A DNA stretch of 64,000 nt, taken from Rodentibacter pneumotropicus DSM 21403. GTDB lineage: Bacteria; Pseudomonadota; Gammaproteobacteria; Enterobacterales; Pasteurellaceae. The translations under genes and the position numbers were made by a program. This document shows, in pieces, positions 52,458-61,472 of the stretch (position 1 is the stretch's first letter; every line of letters begins with the position of its first letter). The notes under the pieces are model-generated. The model saw nothing but the letters and a program-made list of their open reading frames with translations. It was not told the DNA's origin and searched no databases. The stretch lies in the NCBI RefSeq assembly GCF_000379905.1, contig NZ_KB904060.1, forward strand, positions 37,175 through 101,174. Direction: 5' to 3'.

Positions 52458-53501
52458 TTACCAAAAATTCAATTTTTCCATCTGTGCAATCACATCTTTC
52501 ACTTGAATTTCCGCCATTAAATTTTTCCCTTTCAATTTAGTTGCCCAAGGCAATTCAGAGGAAGGTCGGCCAAATTCCTTTTGTACATTTTCTTCATACA
52601 CCGATACCACATTTTCTATATTATTATAAGGTGCAGTACGTAATGGATTATGGTAAGCATACAATCCGATGATCGGTGTTCCCTGCGTTGTTGCAATATG
52701 GGCAGGACCGGAATCCGGTGAAAGCACAAGATCCACTTTAGCAATCAATGCCGTAAGTTGTTTTAAGCTCGTTTTTCCTGCCGCATTGGTGGGCTTAAAA
52801 TCACAAAGTGCGGTTATTTTCTCCACCATTTCCACCTCGCGTTTCGCCGGCGAACTGCAAAAAATTACATTTACATTATGTTGATTCGCTATATTTGCCA
52901 CTTCCGCATAACGCGCCACCAACCAATCTTTTTCAGCTTTACTGGAACAAGGAGAAATTAATAAATTTTTACGAGCAGGATCAACAAATTGTTCAGCAGC
53001 CTGCTGATCCTGCTCTGAAATTGGCAAATGCCAAGTAGGTTTCTCATTCGGCACACCAAGATATTCGGCGAATGCCATAAAACCGTCCAATACATGAGGC
53101 GATACCGGATCGTTCACACGGCGATTCACAAAAAACCACTGCCCCTCACGAGAACGTTTTTGACCAAAACCGATTTTATATTTTGCCCTAATCCCTAACG
53201 AAAGAATGGAGGATCGAAATGCCGTTTGCATATTCAACAAAGCATCAAAATGGGTATTTTTAAGCTGTTTCCATAAGGAAAAAATACCCTTCCAGCCTGT
53301 TTTCTTATCATAGGGAATGAGCGTAGCATTGGGTATTCCGTCTAACAATGCAGCTTCTGTTTTCCCCACAATCCAAGTGATTTTCGTCTGTGGATAATAC
53401 GCCTGAATATGTTGCACCACAGCAAGGGTATGGCACACATCACCCACGGCTGAAAGGCGAAGAATACAAAGCGTGCTTGGAGCTTCGGTAAAAAGCGACA
53501 T
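52458..53501 (-). CDS. opsX: LPS heptosyltransferase I (OpsX)
   Basis: Adds the first heptose to Kdo in the inner core of lipopolysaccharide. GT9 fold: N-terminal ILRLSAVGDVCHTLAVVQ, C-terminal LVLSPDSGPAHIATTQGTPIIGLYA nucleotide-sugar site. It is opsX-like rather than enterobacterial WaaC, and lies divergent from kdkA and rdgB, the Haemophilus order. I start at MSLFTEAPS (53501), which is better spaced from AGGA than the ATG at 53507. Confidence 0.92.
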   Translation of the reverse strand: MSLFTEAPSTLCILRLSAVGDVCHTLAVVQHIQAYYPQTKITWIVGKTEAALLDGIPNATLIPYDKKTGWKGIFSLWKQLKNTHFDALLNMQTAFRSSILSLGIRAKYKIGFGQKRSREGQWFFVNRRVNDPVSPHVLDGFMAFAEYLGVPNEKPTWHLPISEQDQQAAEQFVDPARKNLLISPCSSKAEKDWLVARYAEVANIANQHNVNVIFCSSPAKREVEMVEKITALCDFKPTNAAGKTSLKQLTALIAKVDLVLSPDSGPAHIATTQGTPIIGLYAYHNPLRTAPYNNIENVVSVYEENVQKEFGRPSSELPWATKLKGKNLMAEIQVKDVIAQMEKLNFW

Positions 53502-53578
53502 AGGCATTCCTTTCTCGTTTAAATTAGCGCTATTTTAAAGTAGAATGGGGGCATTTTCTATCATTCAATCCACCTAAA

Positions 53579-54325
53579 ATGCTTGAGTTCCAACAAGATA
53601 ACCAATTTTTTATCTTTAATTTTGACCGCTCTTTTGAACAACAACATCAGTTTTTCGCCCCACAATTTTGGCAAACACAAAACCGTATTCTTGGCTCGGC
53701 GAAAGGTCGAGGAACCACTTATTTTTTGGCCACACAGGATTGGTTTGGCGTAAATTGTGCACTTCGTCATTATTATCGGGGCGGCTTATGGGGAAAATTC
53801 AATAAAGATCGCTATCATTTTTCAAGCCTTGCCAAAACACGCAGTTTCGCAGAGTTTTTTTTATTAAAACGCCTGTATGAGGCAAATTTACCCGTTCCCA
53901 AGCCCATTGGCGCACGCGTAAAAAAAGGTCAGTTCGGTTTTTGCTATCAAGCAGATATTCTCACCGAAAAAATCGAAAATGCACAGGATTTGACCGCACT
54001 TTTACAAACCCAAAAGCTGGCAGGTGAAACTTGGCAACAAATCGGCAGGTTAATTCGTCAGTTACACGATCTGCAAATTTGCCATACGGATCTCAATGCC
54101 CACAATATTCTGGTTCAACATACAGAAGCCAAACAAAAATGTTGGCTGCTTGATTTTGATAAGTGCGGTGAAAAATCAGGGAATTTTTGGAAAGCGGAAA
54201 ACCTAACCCGTTTGCACCGCTCTTTTGTGAAAGAAACAAAAAGAATGAAGATTCAATTCACGGAACAAAACTGGGCTGAATTAATGTCCGGTTATCATCA
54301 AAATTTCAACAAAAAGGATAAATAA
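53579..54325 (+). CDS. kdkA: Kdo kinase
   Basis: Phosphorylates the 4-position of the single Kdo residue of Haemophilus-type LPS, replacing the second Kdo. A kinase-like fold is seen in [12 protein letters not shown] and in the catalytic loop [18 protein letters not shown], followed by [11 protein letters not shown]. 248 residues. It is followed after two bases by rdgB. Confidence 0.95.
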   Translation: MLEFQQDNQFFIFNFDRSFEQQHQFFAPQFWQTQNRILGSAKGRGTTYFLATQDWFGVNCALRHYYRGGLWGKFNKDRYHFSSLAKTRSFAEFFLLKRLYEANLPVPKPIGARVKKGQFGFCYQADILTEKIENAQDLTALLQTQKLAGETWQQIGRLIRQLHDLQICHTDLNAHNILVQHTEAKQKCWLLDFDKCGEKSGNFWKAENLTRLHRSFVKETKRMKIQFTEQNWAELMSGYHQNFNKKDK

Positions 54326-54327
54326 TA

Positions 54328-54918
54328 ATGCAAAAAATTGTACTTGCCACAGGCAACCAAGGCAAAGTAAAAGAAATGGCAGATGTATTGGCGACATTCG
54401 GCTTCGAGGTGATCGCTCAAACGGATTTAGGCATTGAAAGCCCGGAGGAAACGGGATTGACCTTTGTAGAAAATGCTTTATTGAAAGCGCGTTATGCCGC
54501 AGAAAAATCAGGTTTACCCGCGATTGCGGACGATTCAGGTTTAGTCGTCAATGCCCTCAAGGGTGCACCAGGTTTGTATTCCGCCCGTTATGCCGGCGAA
54601 GAAGGCGATGATGCGAAAAATCGTCAAAAATTATTGGCAGAACTCACCGATGTACCAAAGGAAAAACGCCACGCAAAATTTGTAAGCTGCATAGTGTTAT
54701 TACAACACCCCACTGATCCTTCCCCTGTCATTGCAGAAGGGGAATGTCACGGCGTAATTGGTTTTGAGGAAAAAGGGGAAAATGGGTTTGGTTATGACAG
54801 CTTATTCTTCAGCCCTGAACAGGGTTGCACCTTTGCAGAACTGGAAACAACAGAAAAGAAAAAAATCTCTCACCGTGCATGTGCATTGCAAGAATTAAAG
54901 GCAAAATTGAGCGTATAG
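54328..54918 (+). CDS. rdgB: XTP/dITP diphosphatase
   Basis: House-cleaning pyrophosphatase that removes deaminated purine nucleotides. It begins with the family motif [13 protein letters not shown] and has ADDSGL and GFGYDSLF. 196 residues. It forms an operon with kdkA. Confidence 0.96.
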   Translation: MQKIVLATGNQGKVKEMADVLATFGFEVIAQTDLGIESPEETGLTFVENALLKARYAAEKSGLPAIADDSGLVVNALKGAPGLYSARYAGEEGDDAKNRQKLLAELTDVPKEKRHAKFVSCIVLLQHPTDPSPVIAEGECHGVIGFEEKGENGFGYDSLFFSPEQGCTFAELETTEKKKISHRACALQELKAKLSV

Positions 54919-54970
54919 TAAAAACCGGTGTGATATAACAAATGCACAAAACAGGGATTTCACGAAATTT

Positions 54971-54995
54971 GGGACACACGCAGAGTGTCCCTACA
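54971..54995. repeat. intergenic palindromic repeat, copy 2
   Basis: GGGACACACGCAG and AGTGTCCCTACA form a single palindromic unit. It is nearly identical to the right arm of the repeat at 21561-21642 (one base differs in the loop). Confidence 0.7.
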
Positions 54996-55041
54996 AATGA
55001 GTCTCAAATCAGATCTGTTATATAATGCAAAAAATAAAAAG

Positions 55042-55081
55042 AAACGACCGCACTTTAATGTTTAAAAGTGCGGTCGTTTTT
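55042..55081. terminator. bidirectional uptake-signal terminator between rdgB and kef gene
   Basis: AAACGACCGCACTTT and AAAGTGCGGTCGTTT form a stem of about 15 bp with flanking A and T runs, suited to stop both convergent transcripts. Confidence 0.88.
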
Positions 55082-55091
55082 GTCAAATTTT

Positions 55092-56912
55092 TTAGCTTTC
55101 TTCTTGTTCTTTTTCTTTCGCTCTTAGCAAGATTTCTTGAATATCTGTAGCCATTTTTTGGTCGCATTCTCGAGCAATATCTTGTAGTACCGGGCTTTTA
55201 AAAAATTCCGATTTTGGCTCATAAACCTGAGACATTAATCTCACTTCATGGCGATCGCCATGGAAATAATACTCTGCAATTTCTTTTGCAACCTCAGGTT
55301 CCATTCCTAGACGTTCTAATGCTAATCGACCGGTACGCACTGCGGAATCGAAGGTTTCACGAACGACTTCATTCGCACCGGAATTATATAAATCAAATGT
55401 GTGGAAACGGTCATAAGAACGGGCAATAATTTTAATATTCGGATTCACTTCACGGGCAAAATGCACGATGGCAGATGCCTGCTCTTTGTTGTCAATGGCG
55501 ACCACTAGCATTTCAGCCTGTTCCAATCCTGCCGCAATTAAAAATTCACGACGTGAAGCATCACCAAAATAAGATTTAATACCATATTCATTGAAACCTT
55601 TTATCATATTTGGATTGAGATCCACTATCGTTGTGGCATACCCGCTCAAACGGAGCAAATCATTCACTATTTGTCCAAAACGTCCCATACCGATAATGAG
55701 GATTGGATGCTGTTCGTCAATTTCATCCGGTTGAATTTCTTCTGCAATTTCTTTCGCACCGTATTTTTCATAAAGCACAAGAATAATCGGTGTCATCACC
55801 ATAGAAAGCACAACGATTGCCGTCATATTGGCATTCACGGTTTCATCAATCACACCTTTTGATAGCGCTGCGGCAAAAAGAACAAAAGCAAACTCTCCCC
55901 CTTGCGCCATTAAAAGTGCTCGTTCTAATGCTGTTTTATGGGTGCTTTTCGCCATACGTGCCACAAGATAAATACAGATTCCTTTGGTGAGCATTAATAC
56001 AATCACACCTAAAAGGATTAATTGCCAATTTTCCGCCACCACTTTTAAATCTAATGCCATTCCAACCCCAAGGAAAAACAGCCCCAGCAATAAGCCACGG
56101 AAAGGCTCAATATCTGCTTCCAATTGATGGCGGAATGCGGATTCAGATAGCATTACACCGGCGACAAAAGCCCCCATCGCCATAGATAATCCCGCTTCTT
56201 CCATTAACAATGCCGCACCTAACACCACAAAAAGTGCAGCCGCCGTCATTACTTCACGAGCCTTAGCATTCGCTAAAATACGGAAAACCGGATTTAAAAT
56301 GAAACGACCAATAAACACTAATGCGGCTAAGGCAAGCATCGCAATGCCCGCTGATTGCCACCAAGGCATGGAGGCTTCTGTTTTTTCAAAAGGAGAAAGA
56401 AAGGTAACAACGGCAAGCAACGGTACGATTAATAAATCTTCAAAAAGTAAAATTGAGACGATTTTTTGACCGCGCTTTGTGGAAAGTTCCTTGCGTTCGC
56501 CTAATACTTGCATCACAATCGCAGTAGAAGTCAATACGAAACCGGCGGAAGAAACAAAGGCAACTTCCCAAGATACGCCAAATTGAGTCCCCACAATCGT
56601 CATTAAAATAGCGGAGATAATCACCTGCATACTGCCAAGCCCAAAAATCTGGCGACGTAAGCTCCACAAATGGGAAGGTTTCATTTCAAGCCCAATCACA
56701 AACAAGAACATCACTACCCCAAACTCTGCGAGGTGAATGATGGCATGGGGATCTGCTATCAAATGTAAACCATAAGGTCCAATAGCCAATCCTGCCGCTA
56801 AATAACCAAGCACAGAACCTAATCCAATACGTTTAAATAGCGGCACAGCAATAACCGCCGCACCTAGTAATGCCACAACTCGAATTAAATCACTCGCACC
56901 TTCCGCTACCAT
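55092..56912 (-). CDS. kefC: Kef-type potassium/proton antiporter
   Basis: CPA2-family potassium efflux system, in enteric bacteria gated by glutathione adducts. Residues about 1-380 are the membrane antiporter domain (LEMKPSHLWSLRRQIFGLG). About 405-520 are the regulatory RCK/TrkA-N domain (ILIIGMGRFGQIVNDLLRLS, then FGDASRREFLIAAGLEQAE). The short C-terminus is charged. I start at MVAEGASDL (56912), 5 bases after GGGAG, rather than TTG at 56924. KefB versus KefC cannot be separated with certainty. Confidence 0.82.
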   Translation of the reverse strand: MVAEGASDLIRVVALLGAAVIAVPLFKRIGLGSVLGYLAAGLAIGPYGLHLIADPHAIIHLAEFGVVMFLFVIGLEMKPSHLWSLRRQIFGLGSMQVIISAILMTIVGTQFGVSWEVAFVSSAGFVLTSTAIVMQVLGERKELSTKRGQKIVSILLFEDLLIVPLLAVVTFLSPFEKTEASMPWWQSAGIAMLALAALVFIGRFILNPVFRILANAKAREVMTAAALFVVLGAALLMEEAGLSMAMGAFVAGVMLSESAFRHQLEADIEPFRGLLLGLFFLGVGMALDLKVVAENWQLILLGVIVLMLTKGICIYLVARMAKSTHKTALERALLMAQGGEFAFVLFAAALSKGVIDETVNANMTAIVVLSMVMTPIILVLYEKYGAKEIAEEIQPDEIDEQHPILIIGMGRFGQIVNDLLRLSGYATTIVDLNPNMIKGFNEYGIKSYFGDASRREFLIAAGLEQAEMLVVAIDNKEQASAIVHFAREVNPNIKIIARSYDRFHTFDLYNSGANEVVRETFDSAVRTGRLALERLGMEPEVAKEIAEYYFHGDRHEVRLMSQVYEPKSEFFKSPVLQDIARECDQKMATDIQEILLRAKEKEQEES

Positions 56913-57178
56913 AGAAACTCCCAAAATAAAAAAATCGTTACATTCTACTTGGTTTCAATGAGGATTTGTAGAGGATAAAGGAGGTATTTGAAATAATGAC
57001 TCACAGTATTTTATTGAATACTATGATAAAAATAAGCCCCAAAAGATTTTTTTACTGTTTATAGAGTGCGAATAAATAAAGATTGTCCCTATCAACAAAT
57101 AATTGTCCTTTATCTGTTGGTTTGATTAAATGTATGAATCAGTAAATTTTTTAACTCGATTTACTCTTTCAGTTAAAT
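56913..57178. other. boundary between conserved chromosome and accessory island
   Basis: AT-rich, with no gene, tRNA or clear attachment site that I can identify. From about 57.18 kb onward all features are phage- or satellite-like, so a junction must lie in or near this stretch. Confidence 0.35.
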
Positions 57179-57448
57179 CTAGGTGGGCGCAAAATTGCAT
57201 TCACCTCTAACCAATCCATTTTGGGATTGGTTGTTTATCTTCAAATTGAGGTTAAGTCCCACCGTTAAGAGAACATTCTTAACGCTCAATTTTTTCCAAA
57301 CTTTCACCGTTGGTGGATGTTGAAGCATGTCGAAAAGATTGCGTAATAGTTTTCGGCAAATGAAAAAAGGTACTCCTAGGCGGGGCGGGCGTTCCACGGG
57401 GTTTAGGGCGCATGGTGTTCGGCTGTTTTTATGGTTTATGTCCATCAT
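57179..57448 (-). CDS. small island protein, copy A
   Basis: 89 residues with no function I can assign. It has a basic N-terminal half (CALNPVERPPRLGVPFF), then LQHPPTVKVWKKL, then the segment LNLNLKINNQSQNGLVRGE shared with a second copy near 61.8 kb. An AAAGGATG ribosome site precedes it. Upstream in the leader (57536-57550) is the palindrome CCTCAAATTTGAGG. Similar small ORFs are common in Pasteurellaceae phage islands, by memory. Confidence 0.5.
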   Translation of the reverse strand: MMDINHKNSRTPCALNPVERPPRLGVPFFICRKLLRNLFDMLQHPPTVKVWKKLSVKNVLLTVGLNLNLKINNQSQNGLVRGECNFAPT

Positions 57449-57711
57449 CCTTTCTTAACAAAACTCAATAATGCCCCAATAATTCGCATTATACGAATAA
57501 TTCAGCTGTGGCCATAATGACCATGGATAAATCTCCTCAAATTTGAGGACGTTAAATATTCCCTCGCTTTTTTGATTAGACACAAAACCTGATTTTTTAT
57601 CCCTCCAAATTAGACATAAAAAGGGTATTTTTAGACACAGTGTTCTTATTAAGTGATTGATATATTAACATTTTCTCTTTATCTAGTGTATCTAAGTTTT
57701 TTTAATTTTTT

Positions 57712-57813
57712 CTACACACAGAAAAAATATTTTTCGTTGATGGATAAAAAAGACCAAATCACTACAAGACTTTCTCCGATGGAATTTTGTTGTTGCAATT
57801 TTAGTTTAGCCAT
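57712..57813 (-). CDS. very small predicted protein
   Basis: 33 codons (MAKLKLQQQNSIGESLVVIW at the start), with a good AAAGGGGAAACA ribosome site. Part of a tightly packed minus-strand run. Hydrophobic second half; function unknown. Coding status is uncertain. Confidence 0.4.
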   Translation of the reverse strand: MAKLKLQQQNSIGESLVVIWSFLSINEKYFFCV

Positions 57814-57845
57814 TGTTTCCCCTTTGTCGTTTCTTGTGTTTCCTG

Positions 57846-57980
57846 TTACGTTTTTTGAATGGACGTAAAACTGCGTCGGCTGTCGGTCTGATTCATTTCA
57901 CTAACAAAACGATTGATTTTGTCTTGCCGATGGTTCGCGTTCCATTGCTCAAGCTGTTTCATTGGGTTAGTGGGTTTCAT
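57846..57980 (-). CDS. small phage-type protein
   Basis: 44 codons, MKPTNPMKQLEQWNANHRQD at the start, with an excellent AAAGGAGGGAAATA ribosome site. The start overlaps the stop of the preceding ORF (TAATG), indicating coupling. Polar and basic; function unknown. Confidence 0.6.
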   Translation of the reverse strand: MKPTNPMKQLEQWNANHRQDKINRFVSEMNQTDSRRSFTSIQKT

Positions 57981-58309
57981 TATTTCCCTCCTTTCATGTT
58001 GCTTAAGTGAAATTCGGCATTACCTGCGCTATCCCGTAACACATTGAGAAGGTAAGCATTGGCGCAGATCAATCCACCTAATTGTCTTACCGTGGCATTA
58101 TCTAAGGCGTTATGGCTGAAATTCTGTTTTCTCTCATCGGTTAAATTGCCCAAATCTTCCATCATCTTCCCTATGGCAAATAAACCATATTCAATTGATT
58201 CGCAAAGATTTTCGCTTTCATTACGGATAGTTTCTAAGCTTTCTTTGGAGGTATCGTCTCTATCGACTTTTTCAAAGAGTGTACATTGGATTGCATTGTA
58301 TTTAAGCAT
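57980..58309 (-). CDS. phage/satellite hypothetical protein
   Basis: 109 residues, mostly helical and acidic (RDDTSKESLETIRNESENLC), with no domain I recognise. It overlaps the Icd-like gene before it by 8 bases and the small gene after it by one, so the three are coupled. Similar proteins accompany Icd-like genes in Pasteurellaceae prophages, by memory. Confidence 0.6.
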   Translation of the reverse strand: MLKYNAIQCTLFEKVDRDDTSKESLETIRNESENLCESIEYGLFAIGKMMEDLGNLTDERKQNFSHNALDNATVRQLGGLICANAYLLNVLRDSAGNAEFHLSNMKGGK

Positions 58310-58694
58310 TGGCTCCCCTTCCCTGTGTTGAAATTAAAACAATGGAGAAGTATTCCGCTAAAGTGCGGTCATTTTTAAGGTTGATTTTGCCGGCAAGGAT
58401 TAAAACGAACTCTTGCGCTAAAACAGCACGGGCTTGTAACTCGCTGTCGGCATTAATGCGGATTTTTTGGATATGATTGGTTAAGTCGGTGCGACGTATA
58501 GCCGCAAAAATGAATTGATACATTTGCGTAAGCTCCAGTAAAAAACTTTCAAGGACTACCGCTAGACTTCTCACGATCTGACGGTAGAACCTAACAGGGT
58601 GAGAAACTGCCTTTACTGGAAAACAACCAACCACTAGGGGTTGCCTATTACGCTCTACCATTGAGGAAAATACAGATTTTCTGATTGAAAACAA
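58302..58694 (-). CDS. Icd-like phage protein, C-terminal part
   Basis: Resembles phage 'host cell division inhibitor Icd-like' proteins: the C-terminal half MYQFIFAAIRRTDLTNHIQK with RINADSELQARAVLAQEF and an INLKNDRTLAEYF end. The region before it (VGCFPVKAVSHPVRFYRQIV) is also typical. A start at 58523 (MYQFIFAA, GGAG 9 bases upstream) would give a 73-residue minimal protein. The natural longer form probably continues from the upstream frame at 58655-58915 through a frameshift. Confidence 0.6.
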   Translation of the reverse strand: MFSIRKSVFSSMVERNRQPLVVGCFPVKAVSHPVRFYRQIVRSLAVVLESFLLELTQMYQFIFAAIRRTDLTNHIQKIRINADSELQARAVLAQEFVLILAGKINLKNDRTLAEYFSIVLISTQGRGANA

Positions 58695-58915
58695 AATCCA
58701 AATTTCTTGAGGAGTGTGTGTGTGCTACGAACAAAAAAGGCACGGTTCTTAAGTGGCGTGCTAGTATTCGCTAATGTTTTATTCTTCGAGTTCTCAGGCT
58801 CGGCGGTCATTTTTTGCGACTGAGTAGAAATGATGCCAAAATTGACCGCACTTTGTAAAAGTTTTGAATGGTTAAAACATTCATTTATACTAGAATAAAT
58901 TTGAAAATTTTTCAT
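58655..58915 (-). pseudogene. N-terminal part of the Icd-like gene, out of frame
   Basis: 86 codons (MKNFQIYSSINECFNHSKLL at the start) ending FGFCFQSENLYFPQW. Just past residue 80 the reading frame of the next part (FSSMVERNRQP) lies minus one relative to this one. Such N-terminal segments (STQSQ, AFFVRSTHT) belong to the same long Icd-like proteins in related phages, by memory. A simple indel near the T-run at 58676-58680 would restore a continuous gene of about 204 codons. Confidence 0.5.
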
Positions 58916-58974
58916 ATCGAATCTCTTTTTTAGTTAAGTAAACCACGCCATCGGCTTTGTCCTAGGCGTTTTGT

Positions 58975-59046
58975 TTATCCGACAAGACTGGAAACTATAA
59001 TCAGAAGGCTGATAAATATTAAAAATTGGATGATTTCTTCTTTCAT
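58975..59046 (-). CDS. 23-residue hydrophobic peptide
   Basis: MKEEIIQFLIFISLLIIVSS and a short end, a single predicted membrane helix with charged N-terminus. The ribosome site is weak (GGGAC). It could be a small membrane toxin or a phage membrane peptide. Existence and function are inferred from the sequence alone. Confidence 0.35.
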   Translation of the reverse strand: MKEEIIQFLIFISLLIIVSSLVG

Positions 59047-59092
59047 TTACGTCCCTATTTGATGAGGTAATACCCAAAGGCAAAAGCAACCA

Positions 59093-59197
59093 TTAATAGC
59101 GCAATACCTCCACATAGATAAGGTTATTTTCTCGGCTGTAAATGCGGTCGTCTTGCTTGCCGATGCTTTCAAAGTGAAATTTAATTGCCTCATTCAT
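59093..59197 (-). CDS. small predicted protein
   Basis: 34 codons (MNEAIKFHFESIGKQDDRIY at the start). The start overlaps the stop of the ORF before it (ATGA). Function unknown; part of a string of tiny minus-strand ORFs. Confidence 0.35.
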   Translation of the reverse strand: MNEAIKFHFESIGKQDDRIYSRENNLIYVEVLRY

Positions 59198-59295
59198 TTA
59201 GTGTTGGTCGTGTGAGAGTTTGGCTTTAGTCGTGTAAACTGGGTGATGTATGCCGCTTTGAATTGCTTCGCTTTCTTTCCGCTAAAATAAATCAT
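59194..59295 (-). pseudogene. Rha-like regulator fragment
   Basis: 33 codons. FSGKKAKQFKAAYITQF matches the end of the phage Rha-type regulator fold (GYTGKKAMQFKxAYIxxF in relatives, by memory). The DNA-binding part of Rha is absent, so this is a remnant or a very reduced gene. Confidence 0.4.
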
Positions 59296-59507
59296 TGTGT
59301 CTGGCAATGACGCATTTCATTTTAATTTATCCTTTCATTGTGATTTCTCTTTAGGCTTAACAAAAGTTGCTCTTTATGGTGGATCTTTCGTAAAAACACG
59401 TTGGTTTCGGTATCAATTAAATATCAATTCTGCGTTTTCGTAGCGACTATTTATTTACTTTTTCCCTCGTAAATCGCGTCTCATCTTCTTACTCATTCGG
59501 CTTAGAA

Positions 59508-59730
59508 CTACTGGCTAATAGCCTTAATTTCTGCCAGTGAGTCATATTGCTGCATTAATTTCTGACCCATCTCTCGCACCTCATCAGTCATTAAATCCGT
59601 TCTAAATACTCCCTCCTCTCTTGCTATAGTATTCGTGGGTGTTATGCGGTCGGCTGCATAAACACTGCAAAATAAATATCTGCTGTTCATAAGTACTGGT
59701 GGTATTAATGGTTTCCATTGTTCCGCATTA
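59508..59730 (-). other. reading frame downstream of alpA remnant
   Basis: On the minus strand a stretch ending MTDEVREMGQKLMQQYDSLA and a few residues stays open and could be the tail of a small phage protein. An overlapping 38-codon ORF (METINTTSTYEQQIF) lies in another frame. I cannot decide which, if either, is expressed. Confidence 0.3.
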
Positions 59731-59927
59731 TCAGTTGATATAGGCTTGAATGTCGGATAATCGCCAACGGGTGGAACGACCGCACTTTTTCGGCTATGGA
59801 AAAATGCCATCTCTAACGTGCTTGTAAATGGTGGTGGCAGAAAGCCAGTAATAACTCTCACATCTTCAAGATCTAAAAGCTGTTTTGTTGAAGGGGTGAT
59901 AGATTGGTCCTTGTTTAATGTTTTCAT
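59731..59927 (-). pseudogene. alpA: broken alpA (excisionase-like) regulator
   Basis: AlpA proteins are small helix-turn-helix activators of integrase in P4-like elements. Here the N-terminus reads QLLDLEDVRVITGF, then one base is missing. In the shifted frame it continues ATTIYKHVRDGIFP, stop (TAG at 59794-59796), PKKCGRSTRWRLSDIQAYIN, stop. The full pattern is AlpA, but a frameshift and an in-frame stop make it non-functional. Confidence 0.75.
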
Positions 59928-60096
59928 TTTTGCGTTCTCCTGTGGTTAAATTTTTTTTGAACGCTATCTATTTTGTTGAAACACTAAAATTATTTCATCT
60001 AGTTGATTTTTAAATTAAAAACTCGTTTTCAAATAAGGCTTAATTGAAAAGAAAAAGCCCCTTAATTGAAAACAATCAGGGGCTTATTTGAAAAGA

Positions 60097-61047
60097 TTAT
60101 TTTTGTTTAGGTGGAAAGGGGGATTTTTTGGGCATACCTAGCCGTATATCTTCATCAATCAGATTATCCAGTGTTGAATATTGAATATCTTTTGTTGTAA
60201 TACCTTTTGCCTGTAAATCAGCATTGATTCGACTAAATAAATCATTCCTACTTTGGCAAGTCGGATAGTTATTCACAGTAAGCAAAGTGAAAATATCTCT
60301 TTGGGGACGGCTGATTCTCTGCAATTTACTCTCCACCGGCAAAACTTCTTTAGAATCAACCTCGCTTTGTTGCGCCTGTAACTGATTTTCAAGCTCAGTG
60401 ATTTTGGCTTGTAGCTCTTCTATAATGCTATCTTTTTCGGTTAGTTTTTCTTGATAAATTAGCCTTTCAGCAGTTCCAGTAGGAGATTTATCTATATCTA
60501 TATTTTTTATAAATTCTTCCGCTTTCGTTAGTGCCACCGGTACAGATTGAATCTGTTTCTGCATCAAATTATCTTCTAAGGCTCTGCTCTTTTTTGAATC
60601 AATAGTTTTAATATTTAAAAGGCTTTCTATTCTCTCTCGTTTAATATAAACCTTTAGCTGTTCTTCTTTTAGGTATGCACTAGCTACATTTAATTCATCA
60701 TCAAATAAATATGGCGGAACATCTGAAAAATCTCTCACTGTTTCCAACGCTTCAAAAAATAAATTAGGGTATAAATTTTTTACCTTTTCATCAATTTTTG
60801 ATGGTACATCAAAAACGGCAATCCCGTGCTGATCTATCCAGTATTCAAATTCTTCATTTCCCCATATTTCATCATCTGTCTTTCTTATATCATTTGGGGT
60901 TAGTTTAATTAACAGATAGGTCGCAATTTCAATATATGATGAATTTGGACTATACTTTTTTAGAAAATCTAATAATTCAACAACTGAAATATATTCTTGC
61001 TCTCTCTGCTGTCTTATACGTAGTAATTCGCCTTGAATATCAATCAT
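60097..61047 (-). CDS. island protein with coiled coil, unknown function
   Basis: 316 residues. The N-terminal 150 residues are mixed and acidic. About 195-245 is a strong coiled coil (KDSIIEELQAKITELENQLQ). The C-terminal 60 residues (SRPQRDIFTLLTVNNYPTC...DLQAKGITTKDIQYSTLDNL) look like a small helical, possibly DNA-binding, domain. Related proteins occur in Pasteurellaceae phage islands, by memory; no motif points to an enzyme. Intact and probably functional. Confidence 0.6.
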   Translation of the reverse strand: MIDIQGELLRIRQQREQEYISVVELLDFLKKYSPNSSYIEIATYLLIKLTPNDIRKTDDEIWGNEEFEYWIDQHGIAVFDVPSKIDEKVKNLYPNLFFEALETVRDFSDVPPYLFDDELNVASAYLKEEQLKVYIKRERIESLLNIKTIDSKKSRALEDNLMQKQIQSVPVALTKAEEFIKNIDIDKSPTGTAERLIYQEKLTEKDSIIEELQAKITELENQLQAQQSEVDSKEVLPVESKLQRISRPQRDIFTLLTVNNYPTCQSRNDLFSRINADLQAKGITTKDIQYSTLDNLIDEDIRLGMPKKSPFPPKQK

Positions 61048-61420
61048 AAAACGCCCCTATACGCAGCCCTATTTGTGAAAGGAAGTGCGACAAAATGAAA
61101 ATAGGGTTTCACTCTTTCAGCATGGTTAATTACGCCCTGCCTAGTCGCACCTATTCGGCTTGTTAGTTTTTATTGAATCCTATTTTCTCATACGCTTTTA
61201 TTCATTTCAATGTGTGTTTATACAGTAAAGCAAAGTAGCAAAATTTAGAATCTCATTCAATAAACGAATCACCCATTGAAGAGTGTCATTTATGCCACGC
61301 TCCTTGAGTGGGACTAATGCCTTAATGACTAAATTAGGTGTGATAGTTGATATGGGCATATTGCCTAGCTTTGGAAATAAGAGCTTTCCAAGTCTTGTAC
61401 TGATTAAATCTTGAACATTT

Positions 61421-61460
61421 TAAGGGTACACAAATTTGATGGTTCTAAAACGTACCCTTA
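61421..61460. repeat. inverted repeat TAAGGGTAC
   Basis: TAAGGGTAC (61421-61429) and GTACCCTTA (61452-61460) are perfect inverted copies 22 bases apart, without a T-run. This suggests a protein-binding site (operator) rather than a terminator. Confidence 0.5.
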
Positions 61461-61472
61461 AAATTCCTTGCT

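Noticed and set aside
59641..59730. The full 139-codon frame 59508-59927 as one protein
   Set aside because: Its first 29 codons are AlpA, but the rest of AlpA lies in another frame, so the middle part is out-of-frame translation of alpA rather than a real protein.
61095..61166. 23-codon plus-strand ORF with a fair ribosome site
   Set aside because: Too short and isolated to call with confidence; noted only inside the intergenic description.
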